Of a stretch of DNA of 64,000 nucleotides, positions 53,965-62,867 are shown in pieces. The DNA comes from Sphingomonas sp. UNC305MFCol5.2 (GTDB taxonomy: Bacteria; Pseudomonadota; Alphaproteobacteria; Sphingomonadales; Sphingomonadaceae), in the NCBI RefSeq assembly GCF_000712135.1, contig NZ_JOOE01000001.1, forward strand, positions 1,240,001-1,304,000, given 5' to 3'. Numbering within the stretch: the first letter of the stretch is position 1; each line of letters begins with the position of its first letter. Below the pieces are notes generated by a model that was given only the letters and a program-made list of their open reading frames with translations, ran no database searches and was not told the DNA's origin. A program made the position numbers and the translations under genes.

Positions 53965-55320
53965 GTGCAAACTCTGGCCAGCGCAGCCCGCGCGATCCGC
54001 AATATGGTCCCCGATCGCCGCTTCGGCAGCGTCGTCGCGGTCCGTGGCGCGCTGATCGAAGTGGAAGGGCTCGCTGGCGTCGCGCAGATCGGCAGCCGCG
54101 TCGAGATCCAGGGCGCGAACGGCAAGGTCGAAGCCGAAGTCACTGCGCTCGACCGCAACGTCGCGCTCTGTCTTCCCTTCGTCGATCCGCAGGGCGTAGG
54201 CCTCGGCTCACGCGCCGAGCTCGCCGCCGGCCAATTCAGCATCCGTCCCTCATCCGCATGGCTCGGCCGCATGATCGACGGCCTCGGCCGCCCGGTCGAC
54301 GGCCTCGGTGCGCTTCCAAACGGCGCCGATCCCCAGCCGATCAAATCCGCACCTCCCGCCGCCGCTAATCGCGCGCGCGTAGGCCACCGGATCGAGACCG
54401 GCGTGCGCACGCTCGACCTGTTCGCGCCACTCTGCGTCGGCCAGCGGCTCGGCCTGTTCGCCGGCTCGGGCGTCGGCAAGTCCGTCCTTCTCTCGATGCT
54501 CGCGCGCTGGACGCAGTGCGACGTCGCAGTGATCGGGCTGATCGGCGAGCGCGGTCGCGAGGTTCAGGAATTCATCGAAGACGATCTGGGGCCCGAAGGC
54601 ATGGCCCGCTCGGTCGTCGTCGTCGCCACTTCGGACGAGCCCGCCCTCATGCGCCGCCAAGCCGCATGGACCACGCTCGCCGTGGCCGAGCACTTCCGCG
54701 ATCAAGGCCTCAACGTGCTGTGCCTGATGGATTCGGTCACGCGGTTCGCGATGGCGCAGCGCGAGATCGGCCTCGCCTCGGGCGAGCCGCCCGCGACCAA
54801 GGGCTATACTCCCACGGTTTTCGCCGAGCTCCCTCGCCTGCTCGAGCGCGCCGGCCCCGGCGAACCCGGCAAGGGCATGATCACCGGGCTGTTCACTGTC
54901 CTCGTCGACGGCGACGACCATAACGAGCCTGTCGCAGACGCCGTCCGCGGTATCCTAGACGGCCATATCGTGATGCGCCGGGCGATCGCCGAGCGCGGCC
55001 GCTATCCCGCGATCGACGTGCTCAAGTCGGTGTCACGCACCCTGCCGCATTGTATGAACGACGAACAGAATGCGACGCGCCTCGCCGCCCGGAAATTGCT
55101 GTCGACCTATGCCGACATGGAAGAAATGGTCCGGCTCGGCGCGTACAAGGCCGGATCGTCCGAAGAAGTCGACCGTGCAGTGGCGCTCGCGCCGCTGATC
55201 GAGGCGCTCATCAACCAGGGCAAGCACGACCGGGGCAATTCCGACGGCGATTTCGCCGTGCTCGCCGAGATCGTCGGCGCCGACGCCGCTGCCGCCGAAC
55301 CCCTCGGAGTCGCCGCATGA
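53965..55320 (+). CDS. fliI: Flagellum-specific ATPase FliI
   Basis: A 451-residue export ATPase with a GTG start. Walker A is GLFAGSGVGKSVL and Walker B is in NVLCLMDSVTRFAMAQREI. Also present are GLIGERGREVQEFIEDDLG and SGEPPATKGYTPTVFAELPR. The N-terminal beta-barrel has VRGALIEVEGL. It powers unfolding and delivery of export substrates with FliH and FliJ. Confidence 0.97.
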   Translation: MQTLASAARAIRNMVPDRRFGSVVAVRGALIEVEGLAGVAQIGSRVEIQGANGKVEAEVTALDRNVALCLPFVDPQGVGLGSRAELAAGQFSIRPSSAWLGRMIDGLGRPVDGLGALPNGADPQPIKSAPPAAANRARVGHRIETGVRTLDLFAPLCVGQRLGLFAGSGVGKSVLLSMLARWTQCDVAVIGLIGERGREVQEFIEDDLGPEGMARSVVVVATSDEPALMRRQAAWTTLAVAEHFRDQGLNVLCLMDSVTRFAMAQREIGLASGEPPATKGYTPTVFAELPRLLERAGPGEPGKGMITGLFTVLVDGDDHNEPVADAVRGILDGHIVMRRAIAERGRYPAIDVLKSVSRTLPHCMNDEQNATRLAARKLLSTYADMEEMVRLGAYKAGSSEEVDRAVALAPLIEALINQGKHDRGNSDGDFAVLAEIVGADAAAAEPLGVAA

Positions 55321-55745
55321 CTCCGTTCGACACTGCGCTCCGCGTCCAGCGCCGCGAAGTCGATGCCGTCAAGGTGTCGATCAGCGTCGAAGTCGAGCGC
55401 ATCACCACGCTCGAGACCCAGACGCGCACGCACGATGCGCGGATGCTTCAGGAGCGCGCGCTTGCGAATTCGCTCCCGATCGCCAGCGACGCCTGGACTG
55501 CACGGATGAAGGCCGAGCGCGCCCTGCTCGACGAGGCCGCCTATCTCGCCCAGGCCCGGCTCGAACGCCTGCGCGCGCAGGCCGTCGAGGCCTATGGCAC
55601 GATGCGCGCGATCGAAGGCGCCGCGGAGCGCTATGAGGACGATGCCGAGCGCACGGTCGCGCTCGCCGAGCAGGCCGCCAGCGACGATATCTCCGCCGCG
55701 CGCTTCCTGCGCGCCCGCGCCATCACCAGGCGACGCTCCGCATGA
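55317..55745 (+). CDS. fliJ: Flagellar export chaperone FliJ-like
   Basis: A 142-residue, almost wholly helical coiled-coil protein (FDTALRVQRREVDAVKVSIS, then TLETQTRTHDARMLQERALA). It overlaps fliI and the next gene by four bases each. FliJ is poorly conserved, so the call relies mainly on length, helical form and position after fliI. Confidence 0.75.
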   Translation: MTPFDTALRVQRREVDAVKVSISVEVERITTLETQTRTHDARMLQERALANSLPIASDAWTARMKAERALLDEAAYLAQARLERLRAQAVEAYGTMRAIEGAAERYEDDAERTVALAEQAASDDISAARFLRARAITRRRSA

Positions 55746-56788
55746 TCGCGCGCGCCGAACTCGCCAATCTCACCCCCGCCAAGCGCGCACAGGTGATCTA
55801 TGCCGAAGCGCAGTCGCAGCTCTCGTCACGTTTGTGGCGCGCCGCACTCGGCGACGGCGACAGCAAGGACAATCGCGACACCTCGCCCTTCTCGCCCAAC
55901 AACATGAAGATGGATTCGCTGCTGGGCCTGCTTGGCGGCCGCGAAGATGTGGCCGGCGCGCAGGGGCAGTGCGCCTGCCATTGCGCGTGCAGTTGCCACC
56001 AGCAGGCCGCCGGCAGCGCGAACGACGCGAAGGCCGCTCCGCGCATCGGCACTACCGGCGCGGGCACGATCGATCCCGATGAACCGCGCAGCTACGCTCC
56101 CGTAAACCCCGCGTCGGGCTCCGCCGGCGCCAGCACGAGCGGCGATCTCAAGCTCGGGGCCAATGCGCGCTATGCCGCCACCTTCGCCCATGCCGAGGCG
56201 CGGACCGGCATTCCGGCGTCGGCGCTCGCCGCGATCGTCGACGCCGAGGCCGCCAAGACCAGCGACGGCAGCTGGAACACCCATTCGCGCAACCCGCGCT
56301 CGAGCGCCGCGGGCCTCGGTCAGTTCCTCAGCGGCACGTGGCAGGAACTGGCGCAGACCGAAGGCACCTGGCTCAACAAATATGCCGCCGAACGCGGCTG
56401 GCTCGACGGTCGCGGCCGCCTGCAGACCGGCAATCGCGCCGAGTTGCTCGCGCTCCGCTACGATCCGCAGGCGTCGATCCTCGGCGTCGCCGATCTCGCC
56501 AAATGCAACCTCGACCGGCTCGAAAAGGGCGGCGTCCGCGTCCGCACCGATGCCGAGACGCTCGCCAAGGCCGCCTATCTCGGCCACCATCTCGGCCTCG
56601 GCGATGCCAGGAGGTTCCTGAGCGGCGGCATCGATTCCGCGCGCGCGCGGATGTTGCTCTCGGCCCAGATCGGCGCCTCGGCCGCCGAGCAGCGCATCGC
56701 CAGTACGGGCGACGCCACGCAGGCGCACCGCCAGTGGCTGCTGGGGTTCATCGACCGCAGAATTCGCCCCGAAGCCTTCGCTTCGTAA
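55742..56788 (+). CDS. Flagellar-locus lytic transglycosylase with Cys/His-rich insert
   Basis: The 348-residue protein has an N-terminal helical part, a Cys/His cluster CACHCACSCHQQ (about residues 77-88), a flexible linker, and a C-terminal SLT-type domain from about 140: ALAAIVDAEAAKT with the likely catalytic Glu, then NPRSSAAGLGQFLSGTWQEL. There is no signal peptide, so export through the flagellar system is likely. It probably opens peptidoglycan for the rod, replacing the muramidase half missing from FlgJ. The Cys/His cluster is unusual and could bind zinc. Confidence 0.85.
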   Translation: MIARAELANLTPAKRAQVIYAEAQSQLSSRLWRAALGDGDSKDNRDTSPFSPNNMKMDSLLGLLGGREDVAGAQGQCACHCACSCHQQAAGSANDAKAAPRIGTTGAGTIDPDEPRSYAPVNPASGSAGASTSGDLKLGANARYAATFAHAEARTGIPASALAAIVDAEAAKTSDGSWNTHSRNPRSSAAGLGQFLSGTWQELAQTEGTWLNKYAAERGWLDGRGRLQTGNRAELLALRYDPQASILGVADLAKCNLDRLEKGGVRVRTDAETLAKAAYLGHHLGLGDARRFLSGGIDSARARMLLSAQIGASAAEQRIASTGDATQAHRQWLLGFIDRRIRPEAFAS

Positions 56789-56794
56789 AAACCA

Positions 56795-56804
56795 TCCTAT
56801 AAAT
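56795..56804 (+). promoter_or_regulatory. Promoter core ahead of the sigma-factor gene
   Basis: TCCTATAAAT lies directly after the transglycosylase stop and 213 bases before the sigma-factor ATG. The long leader contains a T8 tract (about 56879-56887) but no gene. An autoregulatory loop is possible. Confidence 0.5.
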
Positions 56805-57016
56805 ATTTGACAGACTGGCCGCCCCGGCGCGTGGTGGTAAATTAGCCGTAAACCACTGCGAGGCGCGGATTTCCGAGGTTTTTTTTCGAGCCTCCGGAAG
56901 ACCTCAACTGCGTATTTATACATATAGGACTGGTTTCCATCCGTTAAAGGATTGTCGCCATTTCTGTCCCTGTCGAAAGGCGGCCTCACGGCGGCTCACG
57001 AAACAGGGGATTGCAA

Positions 57017-58069
57017 ATGTCGAAAATCACGATCGCGCTCGAAGCCGCCGTCGCCACCGTCATCGAAAACACGCCCGCCGACGGCAACCGCACCAGCCGT
57101 CAGCGCGTTTATGTCGATCGTGCCTTCGCCCAGATCCTCAAGCTGATCGCCCCGCGCATCCGTCACTTCATCCGCCAGTACGGCCTGGTCGCCCATTGGG
57201 ACGATGCCGAGCAGTGCTGCGCCATCGCCGTGCACCGCGCGATCGAGGCCTATGACCCCGCCAAGGCGCAGTTCACCACCTTCGTGAACTGGCAGATCCG
57301 CGGCGAGCTCCAGAGCCTGCGCTTCCGCCTGATGACCGACCAGCGCCCTTCGGCGAAGAAGGTCGAGGCGACCACGGTTTCGCTCAACGCACTCGCCACC
57401 GGCGCCGATGGCGAGGAAATGTCGCCCGAGACGCTGATCGAGGACGAGGACGCCCTCGCCCGCACCGAAGCCGCCGCTTCGGACTATCTGTCTGAAGGTG
57501 CGATCGCTTCGCTGGTCGACGCCTATGTCGATCATCTGCGGAAAGTCGGCATCGAAGCGCTCCGCCGCCGTCCCCGCCCGAAGCGGGAAGAGGCTGCGCT
57601 GCGCCGCGAAGGTCCGCGCTTCCGTACCGCCACCCACGGTATCGATCCCGCCGAACTCGAGAAGCTCGAAGCCAAGCTGGCCCGCGATCGCGAGATCGTC
57701 GAGCGTCGCGTGTTCCAGGCCTCGACTCTCGACGATCTGTCGCTCGAGACCGGCGTCACCAAGGAGCGCGTCCGTCAGATCACCAAGCGCGCCGCCAAGA
57801 CGATCGCCGAGATCGCTTCCGCCGATCCACGCTTCGCAGTGATGGCCGAATATGGCCGCGCGGCGCCGACCCGGCGTCGCCAGCCTGCACAGGCCGCCGC
57901 GACGCTGCTTCCCGATGCGCAGCAGCCGCACAACCGCCTCTCCAGCGTTCGCGCCATCCAGCCGGCCGAGCTCGGCGTCGCCCTCGCCGCTCCGGCCGAG
58001 AGCCTGGAGCGCGTCGAAGCGATCGCCCTCGCGCTCGCTGCGATCCCGGCGAACGCACTGCTGCACTAA
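57017..58069 (+). CDS. Atypical sigma-70-family factor of the flagellar island
   Basis: A 350-residue protein. Region 2 is visible at about 32-105 (VDRAFAQILKLIAPRIRHFI, then YDPAKAQFTTFVNWQIRGEL with the conserved FTTFVNWQIRG of region 2.3-2.4). Region 4.2 is at about 237-262 (LDDLSLETGVTKERVRQITK), a clear sigma HTH. The usual region 3 is replaced by an acidic and then basic linker (110-235). There is no region 1.1. An 80-residue Ala-rich tail follows region 4. It resembles neither FliA nor RpoN. AGGGGA precedes the ATG at 57017. Its place at the end of a flagellar island lacking fliA makes it the best candidate to read the TCCTATAA core. Confidence 0.85.
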   Translation: MSKITIALEAAVATVIENTPADGNRTSRQRVYVDRAFAQILKLIAPRIRHFIRQYGLVAHWDDAEQCCAIAVHRAIEAYDPAKAQFTTFVNWQIRGELQSLRFRLMTDQRPSAKKVEATTVSLNALATGADGEEMSPETLIEDEDALARTEAAASDYLSEGAIASLVDAYVDHLRKVGIEALRRRPRPKREEAALRREGPRFRTATHGIDPAELEKLEAKLARDREIVERRVFQASTLDDLSLETGVTKERVRQITKRAAKTIAEIASADPRFAVMAEYGRAAPTRRRQPAQAAATLLPDAQQPHNRLSSVRAIQPAELGVALAAPAESLERVEAIALALAAIPANALLH

Positions 58070-58100
58070 TTGCATCTGGCAACCCACGCATCCGCAATCT

Positions 58101-58110
58101 TCCTATAATG
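58101..58110 (+). promoter_or_regulatory. Promoter core ahead of the unknown gene at 58134
   Basis: TCCTATAATG is an exact core 24 bases before the ATG, with AGGAGG in between. Confidence 0.6.
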
Positions 58111-58133
58111 CAGGTAGAAACAGGAGGGGCCCG

Positions 58134-58646
58134 ATGTACGGCGAGATCGAAACCAGCGAAGGCGTCCAGGGCTGGGCGATGATGCCCCGTCCCAATCGCC
58201 GCCTGACCGCGCTTGCCCGCGAAGTGGCGCGCCGCGCGCTGCCGCTGCTTCCTGAAGGCGCCGGCCTGTTCATGGGCCTCGAGATCGACGCCGCCGGCGC
58301 GCTTCGGCTGATTTGGTGGCGGTCGGAGGATTTCGGCGTGGTCGCCCAGATCAATGCCACGCCCGAGGCCTTCTGTCCCGAGGATACCGAGGAAGGCGCG
58401 CTGCAGGAAGCCGCCGCCGAACTGCTCGAATATCTCGCCGGTCGCTGGCCCGCCCCGCCCTCCGGCTATGGCGTGATCACCGACGGCGTCGGCGTCGCAT
58501 TCGCCCCCGATCATCCGGCTCCCTCGGCCTCGGGCTGGCTGCTTCGCCAGGCGACCGCGGAAGCGCCGCTGCTGGCGATCGTCGCGCTCGATCCCATGGG
58601 CCCCTGCACGCTTCTGGCACGGCGCCCGGAGCGCTCGCTCCATTAA
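58134..58646 (+). CDS. Unknown protein downstream of the sigma factor
   Basis: A 170-residue protein beginning MYGEIETSEGVQGWAMMPRP. It is mixed alpha/beta (LTALAREVARRALPLLPEGA, LRLIWWRSEDFGVVAQIN, ALQEAAAELLEYLAGRW) with no signal peptide and no membrane helix. I do not recognise it. An exact promoter core and AGGAGG site put it in the flagellar regulon. As the close neighbour of an unusual sigma factor it could be an anti-sigma factor or cofactor, but there is no sequence proof. Confidence 0.6.
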   Translation: MYGEIETSEGVQGWAMMPRPNRRLTALAREVARRALPLLPEGAGLFMGLEIDAAGALRLIWWRSEDFGVVAQINATPEAFCPEDTEEGALQEAAAELLEYLAGRWPAPPSGYGVITDGVGVAFAPDHPAPSASGWLLRQATAEAPLLAIVALDPMGPCTLLARRPERSLH

Positions 58647-58768
58647 AGCGATACATATATGCAAGTATAAGGACGCACATTCTATTCGGGATGAGGTGTT
58701 AACCTTGCATTATCCTAAATACGCTTCAGAGTGCGCCCCAAAGTAAAAACGTCCCGTGGGGGGATCAC

Positions 58769-59887
58769 ATGACGGCGGTTAAAGGCAACGGAAAGCAGAG
58801 CGGAGGCGTCGATACGTCGGTCCGTGAAGTGCCCGTGGACCTTTATCGCTGCTTCGTCTTCCCCAATCGCATCCGCGAGCAGCGCCGTGCCGCCGGTCAT
58901 GCAAAGCTGCTTCGCCTCGCAACCCGGATTCCCGAAATACCGTATATTCGTCTGTCGAAGATTGAGCGCGGCGAAGTCGTGCCGCGTGCCGACGAACTCC
59001 GTCGCATCGCCACGGCGCTTCAGATCGGGCCCGCCGATCTGCTGCTCGATGTCGATGCCCCGGATTACGACATCGCCACTTGGGCGCAGCCCTTCATCGA
59101 CGGCCCGCCGGCCGATCTGGAAGAAGAACGTTTCGCCGTCCTGCTCGGCGCGGGGCTGCGCGCGCGGCGCGCCGGCGATCCCGCGCTCACCATCGCGGCG
59201 ATCGAGCGCGATTACGGCCTGCCCCCGGTCAATCTGTCGCGCATCGAGAATGCGCAGAAGACCTTCGATCGCTGGAATCCCGCCACACGCAATGTATTGT
59301 TCCGGCTCTTCGACGTGGCCGACGAAACCGAATTGCGCGCGCACATCGCCGCGTTGCACGCGGCCGGTACGCTCGACGGTCCGATCGGCGCCATCCCCAA
59401 CGCCGCTGTCCGGCACGAACGGAGCCGGGCGCGGATCGCCGACATCGCCGCCGCGCTCGAGGCACCGGACGCAGTCCCGGTGCCCAGCGTCGCGCCGGCC
59501 TCGATCGCGGGCGGCACCATGTCGGTCCGCCTCATCCCGGTCTTCGGTGCGCCGCTGCCGCATGGCCTCGTCGCCGATGTCACCACTCCCGAAAAGGCCG
59601 AGGCGCCACACGCCGCCGGCCCGAACGCCTTCGGCCTCAAGGTCTGTCGCGCCACCCTGGGAAGCGGGCTTCCCGGCCAGGCGGTGGTGATCGTCGATCC
59701 CGATCGCCTCCCCTCTCCCGGCGGCCTCGCCGCGCTGCGCGAAGATGGCGGCTGGCGATTGCTGTCTGTCGGGTCGGACCGCGATGGACGGATGATGGGC
59801 TATAGCAGCAACCCCGAGATGGAGATCGTGCTCGACGATTGCCCGCCCGATCGGCTCGCCGCCCTGGTCGGCGCGATCTTCCCTTAA
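58769..59887 (+). CDS. Double-HTH (XRE-type) regulator with LexA/S24-like C-terminal domain
   Basis: The 372-residue protein has two XRE-like HTH regions. The first is at about 30-90 (RIREQRRAAGHAKLLRLATR, then RLSKIERGEVVPRADELRRI). The second is at about 125-180 (LRARRAGDPALTIAAIERDY, then NLSRIENAQKTFDRW). The C-terminal 115 residues have the S24/LexA-like pattern (AFGLKVCRATLGSGLPGQAVVIVDPDRLP). The catalytic Ser position of peptidases reads CRATLG, so self-cleavage is unlikely. It lies 122 bases after the unknown gene at 58134. No flagellar-type core was found before it. Target genes are unknown. Confidence 0.75.
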   Translation: MTAVKGNGKQSGGVDTSVREVPVDLYRCFVFPNRIREQRRAAGHAKLLRLATRIPEIPYIRLSKIERGEVVPRADELRRIATALQIGPADLLLDVDAPDYDIATWAQPFIDGPPADLEEERFAVLLGAGLRARRAGDPALTIAAIERDYGLPPVNLSRIENAQKTFDRWNPATRNVLFRLFDVADETELRAHIAALHAAGTLDGPIGAIPNAAVRHERSRARIADIAAALEAPDAVPVPSVAPASIAGGTMSVRLIPVFGAPLPHGLVADVTTPEKAEAPHAAGPNAFGLKVCRATLGSGLPGQAVVIVDPDRLPSPGGLAALREDGGWRLLSVGSDRDGRMMGYSSNPEMEIVLDDCPPDRLAALVGAIFP

Positions 59888-59935
59888 GCGCGCCCCGCCC
59901 GTGACATCGCGCGCCGCCATGCTAAGGCGTGGCGC

Positions 59936-60589
59936 ATGGGCAAAGCTGCTTCGTTCTACGCGGTCGAGGGGGTCGACGGCTGCGGCAAATCCGGAATGGT
60001 CGGCCATATCGTCGCGCATCTGAACGACGGCGGATATCCCGCGATCGCAACGCGCGAGCCCGGCGGCACGCCGCAGGGCGAAAAGCTCCGGTCCCTCCTC
60101 CTCTCCGGGACCGACGACGCCTGGGACCAGCAATCCGAACTGCTGCTGATGACGGCCGCGCGGGTCGAGCATGTCCGGCGGGTCGTCCTCCCCACGCTCG
60201 AACGCGGTATCTCGATAGTGTCGGACCGCTATGTGGGATCGACCATCGCCTATCAGGGCGCCGGCCGAGGCATGTCGGAGGACTATATCCGCTTCCTCCA
60301 CAAGGAAGCCGTCGGCGATGTCTGGCCCGATCTCGTCATCGTCCTCGATCTCGACCCGGCGATCGGTCTCGCGCGGAGCAAGAAGCGCCTCAGCGCCGAC
60401 GCGATCGACGAGGGACGCTTCGAGACGCTGGATCTCGATTTCCACCACCGCATCCGCCGATCCTATCTCGATCAAGCCACGCGCGATCCGGATCGCCACG
60501 TCGTGATCGACGCGCTCGGCACGCCCGAGGAGGTTCGCGCGCGCGTGATCGAGGCGATCACGCTCTGGCGGACGCGCCAGGCGCGCTAA
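59936..60589 (+). CDS. tmk: Thymidylate kinase
   Basis: A 217-residue P-loop kinase. The P-loop is [29 protein letters not shown] is the substrate loop. [17 protein letters not shown] is the DRY motif. The lid contains basic residues (ARSKKRLS). It converts dTMP to dTDP. The P-loop Cys and final Gly differ slightly from the usual G-x-G-K-S/T-T, so it could be a paralogue of the essential enzyme. Confidence 0.9.
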   Translation: MGKAASFYAVEGVDGCGKSGMVGHIVAHLNDGGYPAIATREPGGTPQGEKLRSLLLSGTDDAWDQQSELLLMTAARVEHVRRVVLPTLERGISIVSDRYVGSTIAYQGAGRGMSEDYIRFLHKEAVGDVWPDLVIVLDLDPAIGLARSKKRLSADAIDEGRFETLDLDFHHRIRRSYLDQATRDPDRHVVIDALGTPEEVRARVIEAITLWRTRQAR

Positions 60590-60785
60590 CGTGCATCGAC
60601 ATTCGGCGCACGGGAATGCGGGTGGGCATCTCCGCAACCCTCACCCTGGCGGGGTGATCGTGGAAGTTTGAGGAGCGCTCTGCGGCCGAGGCCGCGCCGC
60701 CCCTGCTTGCATGATCGAGGGATCCATCATCAACGACAATATGCGATTTATCCGATTTTCTGCCTTCCACCGGGCTCAGCCCGAC

Positions 60786-60825
60786 TTGACAGCGCCGCCT
60801 CGGCCACTCAATGGTAGCGCTATCA
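60786..60825 (+). promoter_or_regulatory. xyl operon promoter and LacI-type operator
   Basis: TTGACA (60786-60791) is a -35 box, with a weak -10 near 60809 after a 17-base spacer. TGGTAGCGCTATCA (60812-60825) is a near-perfect palindrome of the kind bound by LacI-family pentose repressors, such as XylR of Caulobacter. It overlaps or follows the -10, which fits repression. The rest of the 261-base gap shows no gene. Confidence 0.6.
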
Positions 60826-60850
60826 AAATCCAAATATTCTAAGGCGAGGG

Positions 60851-61981
60851 ATGTTGGAAGCGTCTACGGTTGAATTGCTGCCCGCCGATCATGCGCAGGC
60901 TATCCTGATCGGACGCGTCCTGCTCGATGCAGGCCCGACGCCCGTGCTGATTCGCGACGGCGCCGTCCACGACGTCTCCGGCACTGCCGCGACCGTCGCC
61001 GACCTGCTCGAACGCGACGATCTGGCCACCGTCACCGGCCCGCGACTCTGCGGCGTCGAGGCGATCGGCACCGCAAGCGGCCCGCGCCTGCTCGCTCCGG
61101 TCGACCTTCAATGCATCAAGGCGTGCGGCGTCACTTTCGCGCTCTCGGCGATCGAGCGCGTGATCGAGGAGCGCGCGCGCGGCGATGCCGACAAGGCCTC
61201 GGAAATCCGCGGCGATCTCGAGGCGAAGGTGGGTTCGGGCATCCGCTCGGTGGTCCCCGGCAGCGCCGAGGCCGCCAGCCTCAAGGCGGCGTTGATCGAT
61301 GCCGGCATGTGGTCGCAATATCTCGAAGTGGCGATCGGCCCCGATGCCGAGGTGTTCACCAAGGCCCCCGTGCTCTCGGCAGTCGGCTGGGGTGACGATA
61401 TCGGCATCCGCTCGGACAGCGACTGGAACAATCCCGAGCCCGAGGTCGTCCTGATCGTCGACAGCAAGGGCACGCCCCGCGGCGCGACGCTCGGCAACGA
61501 CGTCAATCTGCGCGACTTCGAAGGGCGCAGCGCCCTGCTTCTCGGCAAGGCCAAGGACAATAACGCCTCGACCGCGCTCGGCCCCTTCATCCGCATCTTC
61601 GACGATCATTTCACGATGGACGATGTCCGCTCGGCGGTGGTCGATCTTCAGATCACCGGTCCCGAGGGCTATACGCTCAGCGGCACCAACAAGATGAGCG
61701 AGATCAGCCGCGATCCGACCGACCTCGTCCGCCAGGCGCTCAGCGAGCACCAATATCCGGATGGCTTCGCCTTGTTCCTCGGCACCTTGTTCGCGCCGGT
61801 GCAGGACCGCGACCATCCCGGTCGCGGCTTCACCCACAAGGAAGGCGACGTGGTCCGCATCGCCACGCCGAAGCTCGGCGCGCTCGTCAATCGCGTCACT
61901 ACGTCGAAGGCCGCCGCGCCCTGGGAATTCGGTATCCGCGATCTGATGCGCAATCTCGCTGCGCGCGGCCTGCTCGCGTGA
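60851..61981 (+). CDS. xylX: 2-keto-3-deoxy-pentonate dehydratase, FAH family (XylX-like)
   Basis: A 376-residue fumarylacetoacetate-hydrolase-fold enzyme. Landmarks are YLEVAIGPDAEVFTKAPVLS, WNNPEPEVVLIVDSKGTPRG with the metal-binding Glu pair, VNLRDFEGRSALLLGKAKDN and LGTLFAPVQDRDHPGRGFTH. In the oxidative (Weimberg) xylose route it dehydrates 2-keto-3-deoxyxylonate to alpha-ketoglutarate semialdehyde. It is first in a three-gene operon with the dehydrogenase and lactonase. The pentose (xylose or arabinose) cannot be settled from this gene alone. Confidence 0.82.
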   Translation: MLEASTVELLPADHAQAILIGRVLLDAGPTPVLIRDGAVHDVSGTAATVADLLERDDLATVTGPRLCGVEAIGTASGPRLLAPVDLQCIKACGVTFALSAIERVIEERARGDADKASEIRGDLEAKVGSGIRSVVPGSAEAASLKAALIDAGMWSQYLEVAIGPDAEVFTKAPVLSAVGWGDDIGIRSDSDWNNPEPEVVLIVDSKGTPRGATLGNDVNLRDFEGRSALLLGKAKDNNASTALGPFIRIFDDHFTMDDVRSAVVDLQITGPEGYTLSGTNKMSEISRDPTDLVRQALSEHQYPDGFALFLGTLFAPVQDRDHPGRGFTHKEGDVVRIATPKLGALVNRVTTSKAAAPWEFGIRDLMRNLAARGLLA

Positions 61982-62068
61982 AAATCGCTTTCATTAGCGA
62001 ATTTGTCTCTTATCCTTACTACACGCATCCGCACGCGCCCCGTGCGCTCACAGGAACCCGCACCGTCC

Positions 62069-62866
62069 ATGTCCGAAGCTGATCCCAAGCCCATGCCGCT
62101 CGCGCGCGATCAACGGGCCCTCTATCCCAGCCTCAAGGGCAAGCGCGTGCTGATAACCGGCGGCGGCTCGGGCATCGGCGCGGGCATGGTCGAGGGCTTT
62201 GTGCGCCAGGGCGCGCAAGTCACCTTCTTCGACATCGCCGAGCAAGATTCGGTCACGCTGGTCGAGAGCCTCGCGGGTGCCGACGTCGCCCCCGTCTTCA
62301 AGCGTTGCGACCTGACCGACATCGCCGCCGTCCAGTCCATGATCGCCGCGTTGATCGACGAGCATGGCGCATTCGACATCCTCATCAACAACGCCGCCAA
62401 CGACGATCGCCACACGATCGAGCAGGTCACCCCCGAATATTGGGACAACCGCATCGCGGTGAATCTCCGCCACCTCTTCTTCGTCGCCCAGTCGGTGATC
62501 CCGGGCATGAAGGCCAAGGGCGGCGGCGTGATCGTCAATCTCGGCTCGATCTCATGGCATCTCGCGCTCGAGCAGCTCACGCTCTACCAGACCTGCAAGG
62601 CCGGCATCGAAGGTCTCACCCGCAGCTTCGCCCGCGAGCTCGGGCCCGACAATATCCGCTCGGTCTGCATCGTCCCGGGCAACGTCAAGACGGTGCGCCA
62701 GATGCAATGGTACACCCCTGAGGGCGAGGCCGAGATCGTCGCCGCGCAGTGCCTCAAGGGCCGTCTCGTTCCCGACGATATCGCCGCGATGGCGTTGTTC
62801 CTTGCTTCGGACGACGCTCGGCTGGTAACGGGCCACGAATATTTCGTGGACGCAGGGTGGCGATAA
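62069..62866 (+). CDS. xylB: D-xylose 1-dehydrogenase (SDR family)
   Basis: A 265-residue short-chain dehydrogenase very similar in pattern to Caulobacter XylB. The NAD(P) loop is ITGGGSGIGAG and FDIAEQDS follows. NNAANDDRH, the catalytic Ser in NLGSISWHLALEQ and Tyr/Lys in LYQTCKAGIEG are intact. The end is GHEYFVDAGWR. It oxidises D-xylose to xylonolactone. The ATG at 62069 was chosen because an upstream TTG would add 22 residues not seen in the family. Confidence 0.88.
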   Translation: MSEADPKPMPLARDQRALYPSLKGKRVLITGGGSGIGAGMVEGFVRQGAQVTFFDIAEQDSVTLVESLAGADVAPVFKRCDLTDIAAVQSMIAALIDEHGAFDILINNAANDDRHTIEQVTPEYWDNRIAVNLRHLFFVAQSVIPGMKAKGGGVIVNLGSISWHLALEQLTLYQTCKAGIEGLTRSFARELGPDNIRSVCIVPGNVKTVRQMQWYTPEGEAEIVAAQCLKGRLVPDDIAAMALFLASDDARLVTGHEYFVDAGWR

Positions 62867-62867
62867 G

